A DNA stretch of 19,958 nt from an uncultured Eubacteriales bacterium (GTDB lineage Bacteria; Bacillota; Clostridia; Christensenellales; CAG-138), in contig UREK01000033.1 in the NCBI GenBank assembly GCA_900546845.1, positions 1 to 19,958 of the forward strand. Reading direction: 5' to 3'. How positions within the stretch are numbered: position 1 is the stretch's first letter; each line of letters opens with the position of its first letter. Below the pieces are notes generated by a model. The model had not been told where the DNA came from. It did no database searches and worked only from the letters and a program-made list of their open reading frames with translations. Positions 1-7,012 of the stretch are shown piece by piece. The position numbers were made by a program, and so were the translations under genes.

Positions 1-98
1 GCCCCTTCGTTTCATATCCCCTTCCCGCGCCGGGAAGGGGCGAGGGGATGGGCCGCCATGGAAATGCGCTGCCGAACGGCTTAACCGCGGCGGGAATA
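1..98. repeat. Partial copy of repeat element B
   Basis: This stretch matches two other places in the window (about 17380-17480 and 17785-17880), sharing the hairpin CCCCTTCCC-GCGCC-GGGAAGGGG (here 18-40, a perfect 9-bp stem) and then GAGGGGATGGGCCGCCATGG and a GCGCTGCCGA block. The copy is cut by the window edge on the left and runs directly into an element A copy on the right. Short reading frames here look like translated repeat, not genes. Confidence 0.8.
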
Positions 99-310
99 CG
101 ACAATCCTCAGTCACGGCTTACGCCGTGACTGCTCCTTTGCCAAAGGAGCCTTTTGGTTTGTGCGCTCTCGGATGCCATCCGAATACGAAATCCTTTGGA
201 GTTCACCACTCCCCAAAGCCCCCTTTTTGAAAGGGGGTGGCGGCAGCGTAGCTGCCGGCGGGGGATTGCCATAAATCAGCGACGCAAGCATCGCCGGCGG
301 GGGATTGCCT
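92..310. repeat. Palindromic repeat element A, copy 1, plus a partial extra right end
   Basis: The left end reads GGAATACGACAATCC and the right end GGGGGATTGCC, close to inverted copies of each other. Inside are the hairpins GCTCCTTT-GCC-AAAGGAGC followed by CTTTTGG, and CCCCCTTT-TTG-AAAGGGGG. A second right-end fragment (GCCGGCGGGGGATTG) follows at about 290-308. No gene is visible between 1 and 415. This copy lies just downstream of the minus-strand DUF47 gene. Confidence 0.8.
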
Positions 311-369
311 CGTTTTAGCGGCGCGCCGCAAAGCATGAATGCCGAAGGGGGCGTTTCGCGCAAAACATT

Positions 370-394
370 GGGGCGCGCCAATCCGGCGCGCCCC
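370..394 (-). terminator. Intrinsic terminator of the pit-DUF47 operon
   Basis: A perfect 10-bp stem (GGGGCGCGCC at 370-379, GGCGCGCCCC at 385-394) with a 5-base loop begins about 20 bp past the DUF47 stop codon. Read on the minus strand it is followed by AATGTTTTG, a short T-rich tail. This fits a Rho-independent terminator for minus-strand transcription. Confidence 0.7.
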
Positions 395-415
395 TGCTGC
401 ACGGGTTTATTTCGC

Positions 416-1039
416 TTAGCTGTTCTTCATGATGACGCTTTCGATGACGTCGCTCGCATGCTCGCAGGCGTCGAAGCAGTTCTCCAGGCCCTCATAAAGG
501 TGCGTCCAGCTCAACACGGTGACAGGGTCGCTCTCCGTCGTGTAAAGGCGGCGCATGGCCTTGAGATAAAGCCCGTCCGCTTCGCTTTCGAGGGAGTTTA
601 CCTCCACAATCGCCGGGCGGATGGTATCGGATTTGCGGAAGTTGGAAAGTTCGCCCACCGCGCTGCAAAGCGCTTCCACGCAGCGCACGAGCAGCGCCGT
701 AAGCTCGCCCACGTCATCCCGCATAGCGGTGACGTTGTGGATGAAGATGCGCTGCATGACGTCGTCGATGCAGTCCACCACATTGTCGAGCTCTTGGGAA
801 AGCGCTACGAGATCCTCCAGCTCGATGGGGGTCATGAACTCTTTGCCCAAACGTTCCATCATGTCATGCTTGAGCATATCCGCATCGTGCTCAATGGCGT
901 GCATGGCTTCCATGCGGGCGCTGAACGTTGCGGTGTCGAACCCGCCGAGCGATTCCTGAAGGCATACGGCGGCCTTCCTGCCGAATCCCGCACAGCGCGC
1001 CATGGTTTCAAAATAGTATTGATCTCTGGATTGTTTCAC
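416..1039 (-). CDS. DUF47 family (PhoU-like) protein, Pit accessory
   Basis: A 207-residue, largely helical acidic protein of the DUF47/PhoU-like family, which is typically encoded beside Pit phosphate transporters and is thought to modulate them. PhoU-like proteins bind metal through repeated E/DxxxD motifs. Candidates here are E50-xxx-D54, D85-xxx-D89, E151-xxx-D155 and E186-xxx-D190, arranged as two similar halves. The length matches the usual 200-215 residues. The start is a GTG at 1039, chosen because GGAG lies 9 bases upstream and no better ATG is near. It lies 28 bp downstream of pit on the same strand and is probably cotranscribed with it. The family assignment is firm; a regulatory role on Pit is inferred from family and context. 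Confidence 0.9.
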   Translation of the reverse strand: MKQSRDQYYFETMARCAGFGRKAAVCLQESLGGFDTATFSARMEAMHAIEHDADMLKHDMMERLGKEFMTPIELEDLVALSQELDNVVDCIDDVMQRIFIHNVTAMRDDVGELTALLVRCVEALCSAVGELSNFRKSDTIRPAIVEVNSLESEADGLYLKAMRRLYTTESDPVTVLSWTHLYEGLENCFDACEHASDVIESVIMKNS

Positions 1040-1067
1040 GTTCGTTTGCTCCTTTATCTAAAAATGG

Positions 1068-2117
1068 TTAAAAGATCCACATGAAAAGTTTTGCCATGAC
1101 GAAGCCCAGAAGCCCGCACCCGGGGAACGTCAGAACCCAGGCGAGCGCCATTTCGCCGACAATTTTCCAGTTGACGGCCGAAAGCCTGCGCGACGCGCCC
1201 ACGCCCATGATGGAGGTGGTCTTCGTATGCGTGGTGCTCACGGGGATGCCGGTGAGCGAGGAAAGCAGCAGGCAGAGGGAAGCGCCCGCATCCGCCGCAA
1301 AGCCCTGATAGGGCTGGAGCTTAACCATGTCCATGCCGACGGATTTGATGATGCGGTAGCCGCCGATGCTGGTGCCAAGCGCCATCACCGCGGAACAGAG
1401 GATCATAAGCCACAGCGGCACACTGAACTCCGTCGCCGTCTGCCCGTTCACGAGGAAGATGCCCAGCAGGAACACGCCCATGAATTTCTGCCCGTCCTGC
1501 GCGCCGTGCATGAAGGCCATGCCCGCGCCGCCCGCGATCTGCGCCTTTTTGAAGAAGCCGGTGGTTTTCCGGCGGTTCATGTTCCGGCAGCAAAGCTCCG
1601 TCAGGCGCGTGGCGAGGAAGCCTGTCCCGAAGCCGAGCACGGTGGAAAGGCCGAGGCCGTAGAGCACCTTCACCCATTCGGAAAAGTTGATGCCCTCAAG
1701 GCTCGAATGCAGCGCGATGGCCGCGCCGGAAAGCCCGGCGATGAGCGCATGGCTCTCGCTCGTGGGGATGCCGAAGGCCCAGGCAGCCGTCGCCCAGACG
1801 ACGATCGCAAACAGCGCCGCGCAGAGGGCGACCGTCGCCTCGTGGGTATTGCCGCCGAAATCCACCATGTTGTAGATCGTCATGGCAACCTTGGAGTTGA
1901 TGAGCGTCATCACGAGCACGCCGAGGAAATTGAACACGGCCGCCATGATGATGGCGTTTGGCGCGCGCATGGAGCGGGTTGAGACGCAGGTGGCAATGGC
2001 GTTCGGCGCGTCCGTCCAGCCGTTTACCAGGATGACGCCGAGCGTCAGCGCAACGGTGACGGCGAGCATCGGGCTGCTGAACACCTGCGCTAGGAAGTCT
2101 GTCAGGGGAATGGTCAT
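1068..2117 (-). CDS. pit: Inorganic phosphate transporter, PiT family
   Basis: A 349-residue membrane protein with roughly ten hydrophobic segments that should import phosphate, in this family usually as a metal-phosphate complex driven by protons or sodium. The PiT signature is present in the first half (residues 32-49, containing GWTDAPNAIATCVSTR) and its inverted-repeat counterpart in the second half (GIPVSTTHTKTTSIMGVGAS). PTSESHALIAGLSGAA is the conserved segment in the middle of the first half. The length is on the short side for PiT but typical of Clostridia proteins lacking a large central loop. The ATG at 2117 has GGAG 6 bases upstream. It is the first gene of an operon with the DUF47 gene, a standard pit-DUF47 pair. 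Confidence 0.93.
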   Translation of the reverse strand: MTIPLTDFLAQVFSSPMLAVTVALTLGVILVNGWTDAPNAIATCVSTRSMRAPNAIIMAAVFNFLGVLVMTLINSKVAMTIYNMVDFGGNTHEATVALCAALFAIVVWATAAWAFGIPTSESHALIAGLSGAAIALHSSLEGINFSEWVKVLYGLGLSTVLGFGTGFLATRLTELCCRNMNRRKTTGFFKKAQIAGGAGMAFMHGAQDGQKFMGVFLLGIFLVNGQTATEFSVPLWLMILCSAVMALGTSIGGYRIIKSVGMDMVKLQPYQGFAADAGASLCLLLSSLTGIPVSTTHTKTTSIMGVGASRRLSAVNWKIVGEMALAWVLTFPGCGLLGFVMAKLFMWIF

Positions 2118-2162
2118 GCTTTACTCCGTTCTTACGTTTTCTTCACTTTTTTCTTCAGGATA

Positions 2163-2168
2163 ATTATA
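2163..2168 (-). promoter_or_regulatory. Putative -10 box of the pit operon
   Basis: The minus strand reads a perfect TATAAT at 2168-2163, about 45 bp before the pit start codon. A weak TTTCGC lies at 2191-2186 with a 17-bp spacer, so the -35 match is poor. The 192-bp gap between pit and the divergent HAD gene holds no other clear feature; I could not assign a convincing plus-strand promoter in it. Confidence 0.4.
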
Positions 2169-2309
2169 ACATTCCGAAAAGTGCGGCGAAATATAAAATT
2201 CCGCTATGCTGTGTTAAATGTATGTAAAGCGTCCTCGTGGAGCCGCACGTGGACTTTTGGCCGCGCATGTGCTTTAATGAAAGCGAAAACGCTGCATTTG
2301 GGAGGAAAC

Positions 2310-3095
2310 ATGCGCCCTGTTTCGGAAATGACCCCGATGGAGGCTGCGCGCATCCGCGCCGTCCTCTTCGATATTGACGACACTGTGACCACCGCCGGCA
2401 AGCTGACCGCGGAGGCCTATTCCGCCATGTGGGCGCTCGCGGGCGCAGGGCTCCGGCTCATCCCGGTCACCGGGCGGCCCGCGGGCTGGTGCGACCTCAT
2501 CATCCGGGAATGGCCGGTTTGCGCTGTCATCGGGGAGAACGGTGCGTTCGCGCTGTACAGCCTCGGCGGGGAGCGCCCGCGCACATTCCTGCACCCGAAC
2601 GCGCCGGCGGATGCGCAGGCGCGCCTTGCCGCCGTGCGGGAGGCCGTGCTCGCCGCCGTGCCGGGCTGCCGCGTGGCGCGGGACCAGTTTTGCCGGAAAT
2701 ACGACCTTGCCATCGACTTTTGCGAGGACGAGCCGCGCCTGCCGCTTTCCGCCGCCGAGGAGATCCGCCGCGCCTGCGAGGCACAGGGCGCGCATGCGAA
2801 GGTCAGCTCCATCCATGTGAACGCCTGGTTCGGGGATTACGACAAGCGCTCCATGGCGGAGCTTTTCTTCCGGGAAGTGCTGCGCGAGGAGCCCTTCGCC
2901 CAAAGCATCTTCTTTGGGGATTCCCCGAACGACGCGCCGATGTTCGAGGCCTTCCCGCTCTCCTGCGCGGTGGCGAACATCGCGCCCTTTGCCGCGCGCA
3001 TGGCGCATTTGCCGCCCTATGTGACGGCCCTGCCCGGCGGCGCGGGCTTTGCGGAGGCGGCGGCGCACATCCTCGCCCAAAGGGGGCGCGCATGA
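2310..3095 (+). CDS. HAD-IIB family hydrolase (sugar-phosphatase type)
   Basis: A 261-residue haloacid dehalogenase superfamily phosphatase of the Cof/IIB type, which usually removes phosphate from small sugar phosphates or similar cytoplasmic metabolites. Motif I is FDIDDT (nucleophile D21, acid/base D23), motif II is VTGR (T54), the motif III lysine is K179 in GDYDKRS, and motif IV is FGDSPNDAPMF (D204, D208). All catalytic residues are intact. The region between motifs II and III has the size of a IIB cap domain. An in-frame ATG exists at 2181, but the start at 2310 is preferred because GGAGG sits 5 bases upstream and the extra 43 residues look unlike the family. The stop overlaps the start of mutY by 4 bp. 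The substrate cannot be told from the sequence. Confidence 0.85.
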   Translation: MRPVSEMTPMEAARIRAVLFDIDDTVTTAGKLTAEAYSAMWALAGAGLRLIPVTGRPAGWCDLIIREWPVCAVIGENGAFALYSLGGERPRTFLHPNAPADAQARLAAVREAVLAAVPGCRVARDQFCRKYDLAIDFCEDEPRLPLSAAEEIRRACEAQGAHAKVSSIHVNAWFGDYDKRSMAELFFREVLREEPFAQSIFFGDSPNDAPMFEAFPLSCAVANIAPFAARMAHLPPYVTALPGGAGFAEAAAHILAQRGRA

Positions 3096-4186
3096 GCGGC
3101 TTTTCCAGCTTCCCGTTTGACGCGCTGCCCGCGCTGCTCCTGCCCTGGTACGGCGCCTGCGCGCGGCCGCTCCCCTGGCGCGAAACGCGCGAGCCTTACC
3201 GCGTATGGATCTCGGAGATCATGCTCCAGCAGACGCGCTCCGCCGCCGTCTGCGGGTATTACGCCCGCTTCCTCGCGGAACTGCCGGATGTCGCCGCGCT
3301 CGCCGCCGTGGGCGAGGAACGCCTGCTTAAACTCTGGGAAGGCCTTGGCTATTACAGCCGCGCGCGCAACCTCAAGCGCGCGGCAGAAGCCATCGTGGCG
3401 GAGCACGGCGGCGTATTTCCCAGGGAATATGATGCGATCCGGGCGCTGCCCGGCATTGGGGACTATACCGCTGGGGCGATCGCTTCGATCTGCTTCGAGC
3501 AGCCCACGCCTGCGATTGACGGCAACGTGCTGCGCATCGCCGCACGCCTTGCGGACTGCGCGGACAGCGTAGACGCGCCGGAGACGAAGCGGGCGCTGCG
3601 CGCGGCGCTTGTTCCGGCCTACCCGGCAGGGCAGTGCGGAGCATTCACGCAGGCGCTGATGGAGCTTGGCGCGACGGTCTGCCTGCCCAACGGCGCGCCG
3701 CTGTGCGGACGCTGCCCGGCGGCTTCGCTCTGCCGCGGCCGTGCGCACGGCACGGCGAAAACGCTCCCCGTGCGCGCGAAAAAGCAGCCGCGCCGCGTGG
3801 AAACGCATACGGCGCTGCTGCTCATCTCGGCGGACGGCCGTACCGCCCTATGCAAACGCCCGCATGCCGGCCTGCTGGCGGGGCTTTGGGCGCTCCCGAA
3901 CCAGCCCCAAACGCTTGGGCCGCAGGAGGCGGTCGCGCTGGCGGAAACGTTCGGCGCAAGGCCCCTGCGCCTCGTGGCGTCGGCGGAATATACGCACGTG
4001 TTCACGCATGTGGAATGGCGCGTGACGTGCTACCGCATCGAATGTGCCGCACCGGACGGTGCCGCGCCGGAGGGGGAAGGGCAACTCGTCTGGGCGGACG
4101 CGGCCCAGCTTGCGGACGAATACGCGCTGCCCGCCGCCTTTGCAAAGGCATGCAAAGCCTTGCAGATCGGGGAAAGCAGGCTTTGA
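3092..4186 (+). CDS. mutY: A/G-specific adenine DNA glycosylase MutY
   Basis: A 364-residue base-excision repair enzyme that removes adenine mispaired with 8-oxoguanine. The HhH-GPD fold is clear: SEIMLQQT with the catalytic Glu42, the helix-hairpin-helix LPGIGDYTAG (119-128, Tyr125), and AIDGNV with the catalytic Asp143. The iron-sulfur cluster cysteines are C197, C205, C208 and C214. The first spacing is CX7C, one residue longer than the CX6C of the textbook motif, within CLPNGAPLC. A C-terminal NUDIX-like domain (about 235-364), which recognises 8-oxoG, is present, so the protein is full length. The ATG at 3092 lies in an ATGA overlap with the HAD gene, indicating translational coupling. 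A much longer in-frame extension to 2429 is only antisense-like overlap with the HAD gene. Confidence 0.95.
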   Translation: MSGFSSFPFDALPALLLPWYGACARPLPWRETREPYRVWISEIMLQQTRSAAVCGYYARFLAELPDVAALAAVGEERLLKLWEGLGYYSRARNLKRAAEAIVAEHGGVFPREYDAIRALPGIGDYTAGAIASICFEQPTPAIDGNVLRIAARLADCADSVDAPETKRALRAALVPAYPAGQCGAFTQALMELGATVCLPNGAPLCGRCPAASLCRGRAHGTAKTLPVRAKKQPRRVETHTALLLISADGRTALCKRPHAGLLAGLWALPNQPQTLGPQEAVALAETFGARPLRLVASAEYTHVFTHVEWRVTCYRIECAAPDGAAPEGEGQLVWADAAQLADEYALPAAFAKACKALQIGESRL

Positions 4187-4223
4187 ATTATTGACCATTG
4201 CGGACTGTGGGAGGTGGCGTAAG

Positions 4224-4404
4224 TAAGACAATCCTCAGTCAGCGCTCACGCGCTGACAGCTCCTTTGCCAAAGGAGCCTTTTGGATGGTGCGCTCTCGGG
4301 CGCCGTCCGAATCCGAAATCCGTTGGAGTTCACCACGCCCAAAAGCCCCCTTTTTGAAAGGGGGTGGCGGCGCGCAAGCACCGACGGGGGATTGTCGTAT
4401 CACA
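4224..4404. repeat. Palindromic repeat element A, copy 2
   Basis: A full-length copy. The left end contains AGACAATCCTCAGTCAGCGC and the right end GCACCGACGGGGGATTGTCG, an imperfect inverted pair. The left arm carries the terminator-like hairpin GCTCCTTT-GCC-AAAGGAGC-CTTTTGG and the right arm CCCCCTTT-TTG-AAAGGGGG. It lies 40 bp past the mutY stop and could terminate that transcript. Nothing else is visible in the 4187-4495 gap. Confidence 0.85.
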
Positions 4405-4452
4405 GCATCGCAAAGCATGTTTCCCCTGCGGTGTATAATATCGTCTGTGGAA

Positions 4453-4638
4453 GTAAGACAATCCTCAGTCAGCGCTCACGCGCTGACAGCTCCTTTCAAA
4501 AGGAGCCTTTTGGTTTGTGCGCTCTCGGGCGGCGTCCGAATACGAAAAAGCGTCGGGGTTTAGCACGCCCAAAAGCCCCCTTTTTGAAAGGGGGTGACGG
4601 CGCGTGAGCGCCGACGGGGGATTGTTGTATTCCAGCGG
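4453..4638. repeat. Palindromic repeat element A, copy 3, overlapping a gene end
   Basis: This copy is nearly identical to copy 2, including the AAGTAAGACAATCC left flank, but the first hairpin has a shortened loop (CTCCTTTCAAAAGGAG). The right end, GATTGTTGTATTCCAGCGG, matches the extended terminal repeat. About three quarters of it (from 4496) lies within the open frame of the minus-strand gene 4496-4876. Confidence 0.85.
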
Positions 4639-4876
4639 TGGTGAAGGCGCAGCCTTGCTGCGCGAAAAACATCTTCCAGCCCATGTATGCGACGAATTCC
4701 TCGGGCGTTGGGCGTTCGCCCGCGCGGGGTATCGTTGCCCAGAACCGCTGCGTTTCCGGGTCTGGGTCGTCCAAGGCCAGCCGAATCAAACATTCGATGT
4801 CGCGGTAAACCTCATCCGCCGTATAACCGTACCTTTCGCCCACCAGCGTAAGCAATTTTTCAAACGTCTCGCTCAT
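4496..4876 (-). CDS. Small unknown protein with a repeat-derived C-terminus
   Basis: A 126-residue predicted protein. The first 70 or so residues look like a real domain: FEKLLTLVGERYGYTADEV, then a helix (YRDIECLIRLAL), then DPDPETQRFWATIP and GERPTPEEFVAYMG. It resembles short Clostridia proteins that I recall being annotated as Spo0A C-terminal-like; this is a memory-based match and uncertain. A good site (AGGAG, 6 bases before the ATG at 4876) supports translation. From about residue 80 (after GCAFTTAG) the sequence is encoded by element A copy 3 read backwards (QQSPVGAHAPSPPFKKGAFG and onward), and the stop also lies in the repeat. The natural protein probably ended near residue 75-80, so this may be a 3'-altered gene or a pseudogene. 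A possible promoter (TTGTCA at 4922-4917, CATTAT at 4898-4893) would leave almost no leader, so it is not called. Confidence 0.6.
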   Translation of the reverse strand: MSETFEKLLTLVGERYGYTADEVYRDIECLIRLALDDPDPETQRFWATIPRAGERPTPEEFVAYMGWKMFFAQQGCAFTTAGIQQSPVGAHAPSPPFKKGAFGRAKPRRFFVFGRRPRAHKPKGSF

Positions 4877-5054
4877 GGTTTTCTCCTATAATATAATGGG
4901 AAATATTGCGAACCCATGACAAGCTCATTTTAACATAAACAAATATCGCGTCTCTAAAATGAACCCGTAATAGTTTCCTGAATGGGCGAATTTTATGAAA
5001 GAGCAAAAGGATTTATTGTTATGTATTTCGGGAGGAATGCTCTGAAAATTCTGC

Positions 5055-5213
5055 TCGCGGACAGCTCCTTTGCCAAAGGAGCCTTTTGGTTTGTGCGCTC
5101 TCGTGCGCCGTCCGAATATGAAAAAACGTCGGAGTTCGCCACTCCCAAATGCCCCCTTTTTGAAAGGGGGTGGCAGCGCGCAAGCGCTGACGGGGGATTG
5201 CCGTATTACAGCG
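5055..5213. repeat. Palindromic repeat element A, copy 4 (left end truncated)
   Basis: This copy begins at the first hairpin (GCTCCTTT-GCC-AAAGGAGC, about 5064-5083) without the CAATCC left terminal repeat. It continues through the central segment and the CCCCCTTTTTGAAAGGGGG hairpin to a complete right end. The 4877-5054 stretch before it is comparatively AT-rich and holds no recognisable gene. Confidence 0.8.
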
Positions 5214-5320
5214 GCGGCGCAAGCGCCGACGGGGGATTGCCGTATTCCAGCGGCGCGCAAGCGCTGACGGGGGATTGCCGTATTCCAGCGGCGGCGCAAG
5301 CGCCGACGGGGGATTGCCTT
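5175..5320. repeat. Tandem array of four 38-39-bp units (element A right ends)
   Basis: The block CAAGCGC-(C/T)GACGGGGGATTGCC begins at 5181, 5220, 5258 and 5297, a period of 39, 38 and 39 bp. Units alternate between CAAGCGCTGAC and CAAGCGCCGAC versions, which hints at amplification of a two-unit block. The first unit is the right end of element A copy 4; the others are extra copies of the same terminal piece. The array ends about 45 bp downstream of the livF stop codon on the minus strand. Confidence 0.85.
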
Positions 5321-5364
5321 ACCCCCGCGGCTGCTTCAGGGAACACGCCGCCCCCTGCGGGAAC

Positions 5365-6075
5365 TCATTTCTTTTTGCCGAGGTACGCTTCCGCGATGGC
5401 GGGGTCTTTGAGCAGCCCGGCGGCGGGCCCGCCCGCGCTGATGCGCCCCTGCTCCAGCACGTAGGCCGTATCCGCGACGGAGAGCGCCTTGAAGGCGTTC
5501 TGCTCCACGAGGAGGATGGTCTTGCCCATCCGCTTGATCTCCAGGATGATCTCGAAGATGGTGTTGATCAAAAGCGGCGCGAGGCCGAGGGAGGGTTCGT
5601 CGAGCAGGATCAGCTCCGGGTCGGACATCAGCCCGCGCCCCATGGCGAGCATCTGCTGCTCGCCGCCGGAGAGCGTGCCGGCAATCTGCTTCTCGCGCTC
5701 CTTCAGGCGGGGGAACAGCGCGAACACGCGCGTGAGATCCCGCTCGACGGCCTTCTTGTCGCGGCGCAGGTAAGCGCCCATGCGCAGGTTTTCGAGCGTC
5801 GTCAGGTTGGCGAAGATGATCCGCCCCTCCGGCACCTGGCAGATGCCGCTTTTGACGACCCGGTGCGCCCGCGTTGGGAGCGGCGCGCCCTTGTATTCGA
5901 TGCTGCCGGTGTATTTCACAACGCCGGATACGGCGTTCATCAGCGAGGATTTGCCCGCGCCGTTGGAGCCGATGACCGCGGCGATCTCGCCCTCCTCCAC
6001 GCCGAACGAAACGCCCTGCAGCGCATGGATGCCGCCATAGTGAACGCTGAGGTCCTGGATTTTAAGCATCGTCAT
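5365..6075 (-). CDS. livF: ABC transporter ATP-binding protein LivF
   Basis: A 236-residue cytoplasmic ATPase that, with LivG, powers a branched-chain amino acid type (HAAT) importer. Walker A is GSNGAGKS (36-43), the signature is LSGGE (135-139) and Walker B is LILLDE (155-160). The position after the D-loop reads LLVEQN (188-193), with the glutamine that LivF-type ATPases usually carry instead of the H-loop histidine. The length matches the family. The start at 6075 (MTMLKIQ) is chosen because AAGGAGG lies 9 bases upstream; the next ATG at 6069 would give 15. The upstream extension to 6153 is overlap with livG. It overlaps livG by 14 bp and is the last gene of the operon. Confidence 0.94.
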   Translation of the reverse strand: MTMLKIQDLSVHYGGIHALQGVSFGVEEGEIAAVIGSNGAGKSSLMNAVSGVVKYTGSIEYKGAPLPTRAHRVVKSGICQVPEGRIIFANLTTLENLRMGAYLRRDKKAVERDLTRVFALFPRLKEREKQIAGTLSGGEQQMLAMGRGLMSDPELILLDEPSLGLAPLLINTIFEIILEIKRMGKTILLVEQNAFKALSVADTAYVLEQGRISAGGPAAGLLKDPAIAEAYLGKKK

Positions 6076-7012
6076 CTTCGCCGTCCTCCTTCCCAAGATA
6101 GGCCTCCACCACGCGCGGGTCGTCCTGCACCTCGGCGGGCGTACCCTCCGCAAGCGGCTTGCCGAAGTTGAGCACGAGGATGCGGTCGCACAGGTTCATG
6201 ATGAGATCCATGTGGTGCTCGATGATGAGGATGGTGAGGCCGAAGCGCGCGCGGATCTGCTGGATGAGCTCCAAGAGCTGCAAAGTCTCCTCCGGGTTCA
6301 TGCCGGCGGCAGGCTCGTCAAGCAGCAGCAGCTTGGGGTTGACCGCGAGCGCCCGGGCGATTTCCAGCTTGCGCTGCAAGCCGTAGGGCAGGTTCGCGGC
6401 GACCATGTCCTTGTATGGGGCGAGGCCCATCAGCTCCATCAGCTCCGCGGCCTTCTCATGCAGCGCGCGCTCCTGCCTCTGGAATTTGCTGAGCCATTTG
6501 GGCCCGCCCCAGCGCCACAGGGCCTGGAAGACGTTGTAGTCCGCGTCCGCGTGGCAGGCGGTGAGCACGTTGTTGTAGACCGTAAGTTTCTTGAACAGGC
6601 GGATGTTCTGGAACGTGCGCGTCACGCCCATCTGCGCCACCTCGTGCGGCTTGAGGCCGGAGGGCCTGCGGCGTTCGGCGTGCAGGCCGTCCCCGGCGGG
6701 ATCGCCGCAGTACACGACCTCGCCTGCGGCCACCGGCTCGCCGTAATAATATACCGCGCCTTCGCTGAGCTGGTATACGCCGGTGATCAGGTTGAAGATC
6801 GTGGTCTTGCCCGCGCCGTTCGGGCCGATCAGGCCGAAGATCTCGCCCTTTTGCACCCGGAAGCTGACGCCGTCCACGGCGGTGAGGCCGCCGAAACGCT
6901 TGGTCACATGCGCAAGCTCCATCGCCGGTGCGCCGGAATCGAGATCGACCGCCCTGGGCGGCCGGATGGTTTTTGGGATCGCGGCTGCTGCGGTTCTCTT
7001 CGCTTCGCTCAT
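6062..7012 (-). CDS. livG: ABC transporter ATP-binding protein LivG, with extension and insert
   Basis: A 316-residue ATPase partner of LivF. Walker A is GPNGAGKT (63-70), Q-loop TRTFQNIRLF (131-140), signature region LPYGLQRKLEIARAL (208-222), Walker B LLLLDEP (228-234), H-loop IIEHHMD (264-269). LivG proteins are usually near 255 residues. The excess comes from about 30 N-terminal residues before MELAHVTKRFGG, from an insert of about 25 residues between Walker A and the Q-loop (about 93-118, containing EVVYCGDPAGDG), and from smaller differences. The start at 7012 has a strong site (GGAGAGGAGG) and overlaps the livM stop by 4 bp (ATGA), so the extension is probably translated. The frame stays open up to 7237, but that is overlap with livM. 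Confidence 0.93.
   Translation of the reverse strand: MSEAKRTAAAAIPKTIRPPRAVDLDSGAPAMELAHVTKRFGGLTAVDGVSFRVQKGEIFGLIGPNGAGKTTIFNLITGVYQLSEGAVYYYGEPVAAGEVVYCGDPAGDGLHAERRRPSGLKPHEVAQMGVTRTFQNIRLFKKLTVYNNVLTACHADADYNVFQALWRWGGPKWLSKFQRQERALHEKAAELMELMGLAPYKDMVAANLPYGLQRKLEIARALAVNPKLLLLDEPAAGMNPEETLQLLELIQQIRARFGLTILIIEHHMDLIMNLCDRILVLNFGKPLAEGTPAEVQDDPRVVEAYLGKEDGEDDDA

Noticed and set aside
48..402. Small open frames in the first 400 bases (for example MGRHGNALPNGL)
   Set aside because: The same peptides recur in other repeat copies at 17432 and 17834, lack ribosome binding sites, and are simply translated repeat.
2429..3091. Long upstream extension of the mutY frame
   Set aside because: It overlaps the HAD gene in another frame, and MutY similarity begins right after the ATG at 3092.
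5175..5320. Possible CRISPR array
   Set aside because: The 38-39-bp units are directly adjacent with no unique spacers, and no cas genes are present; this is a simple tandem repeat.
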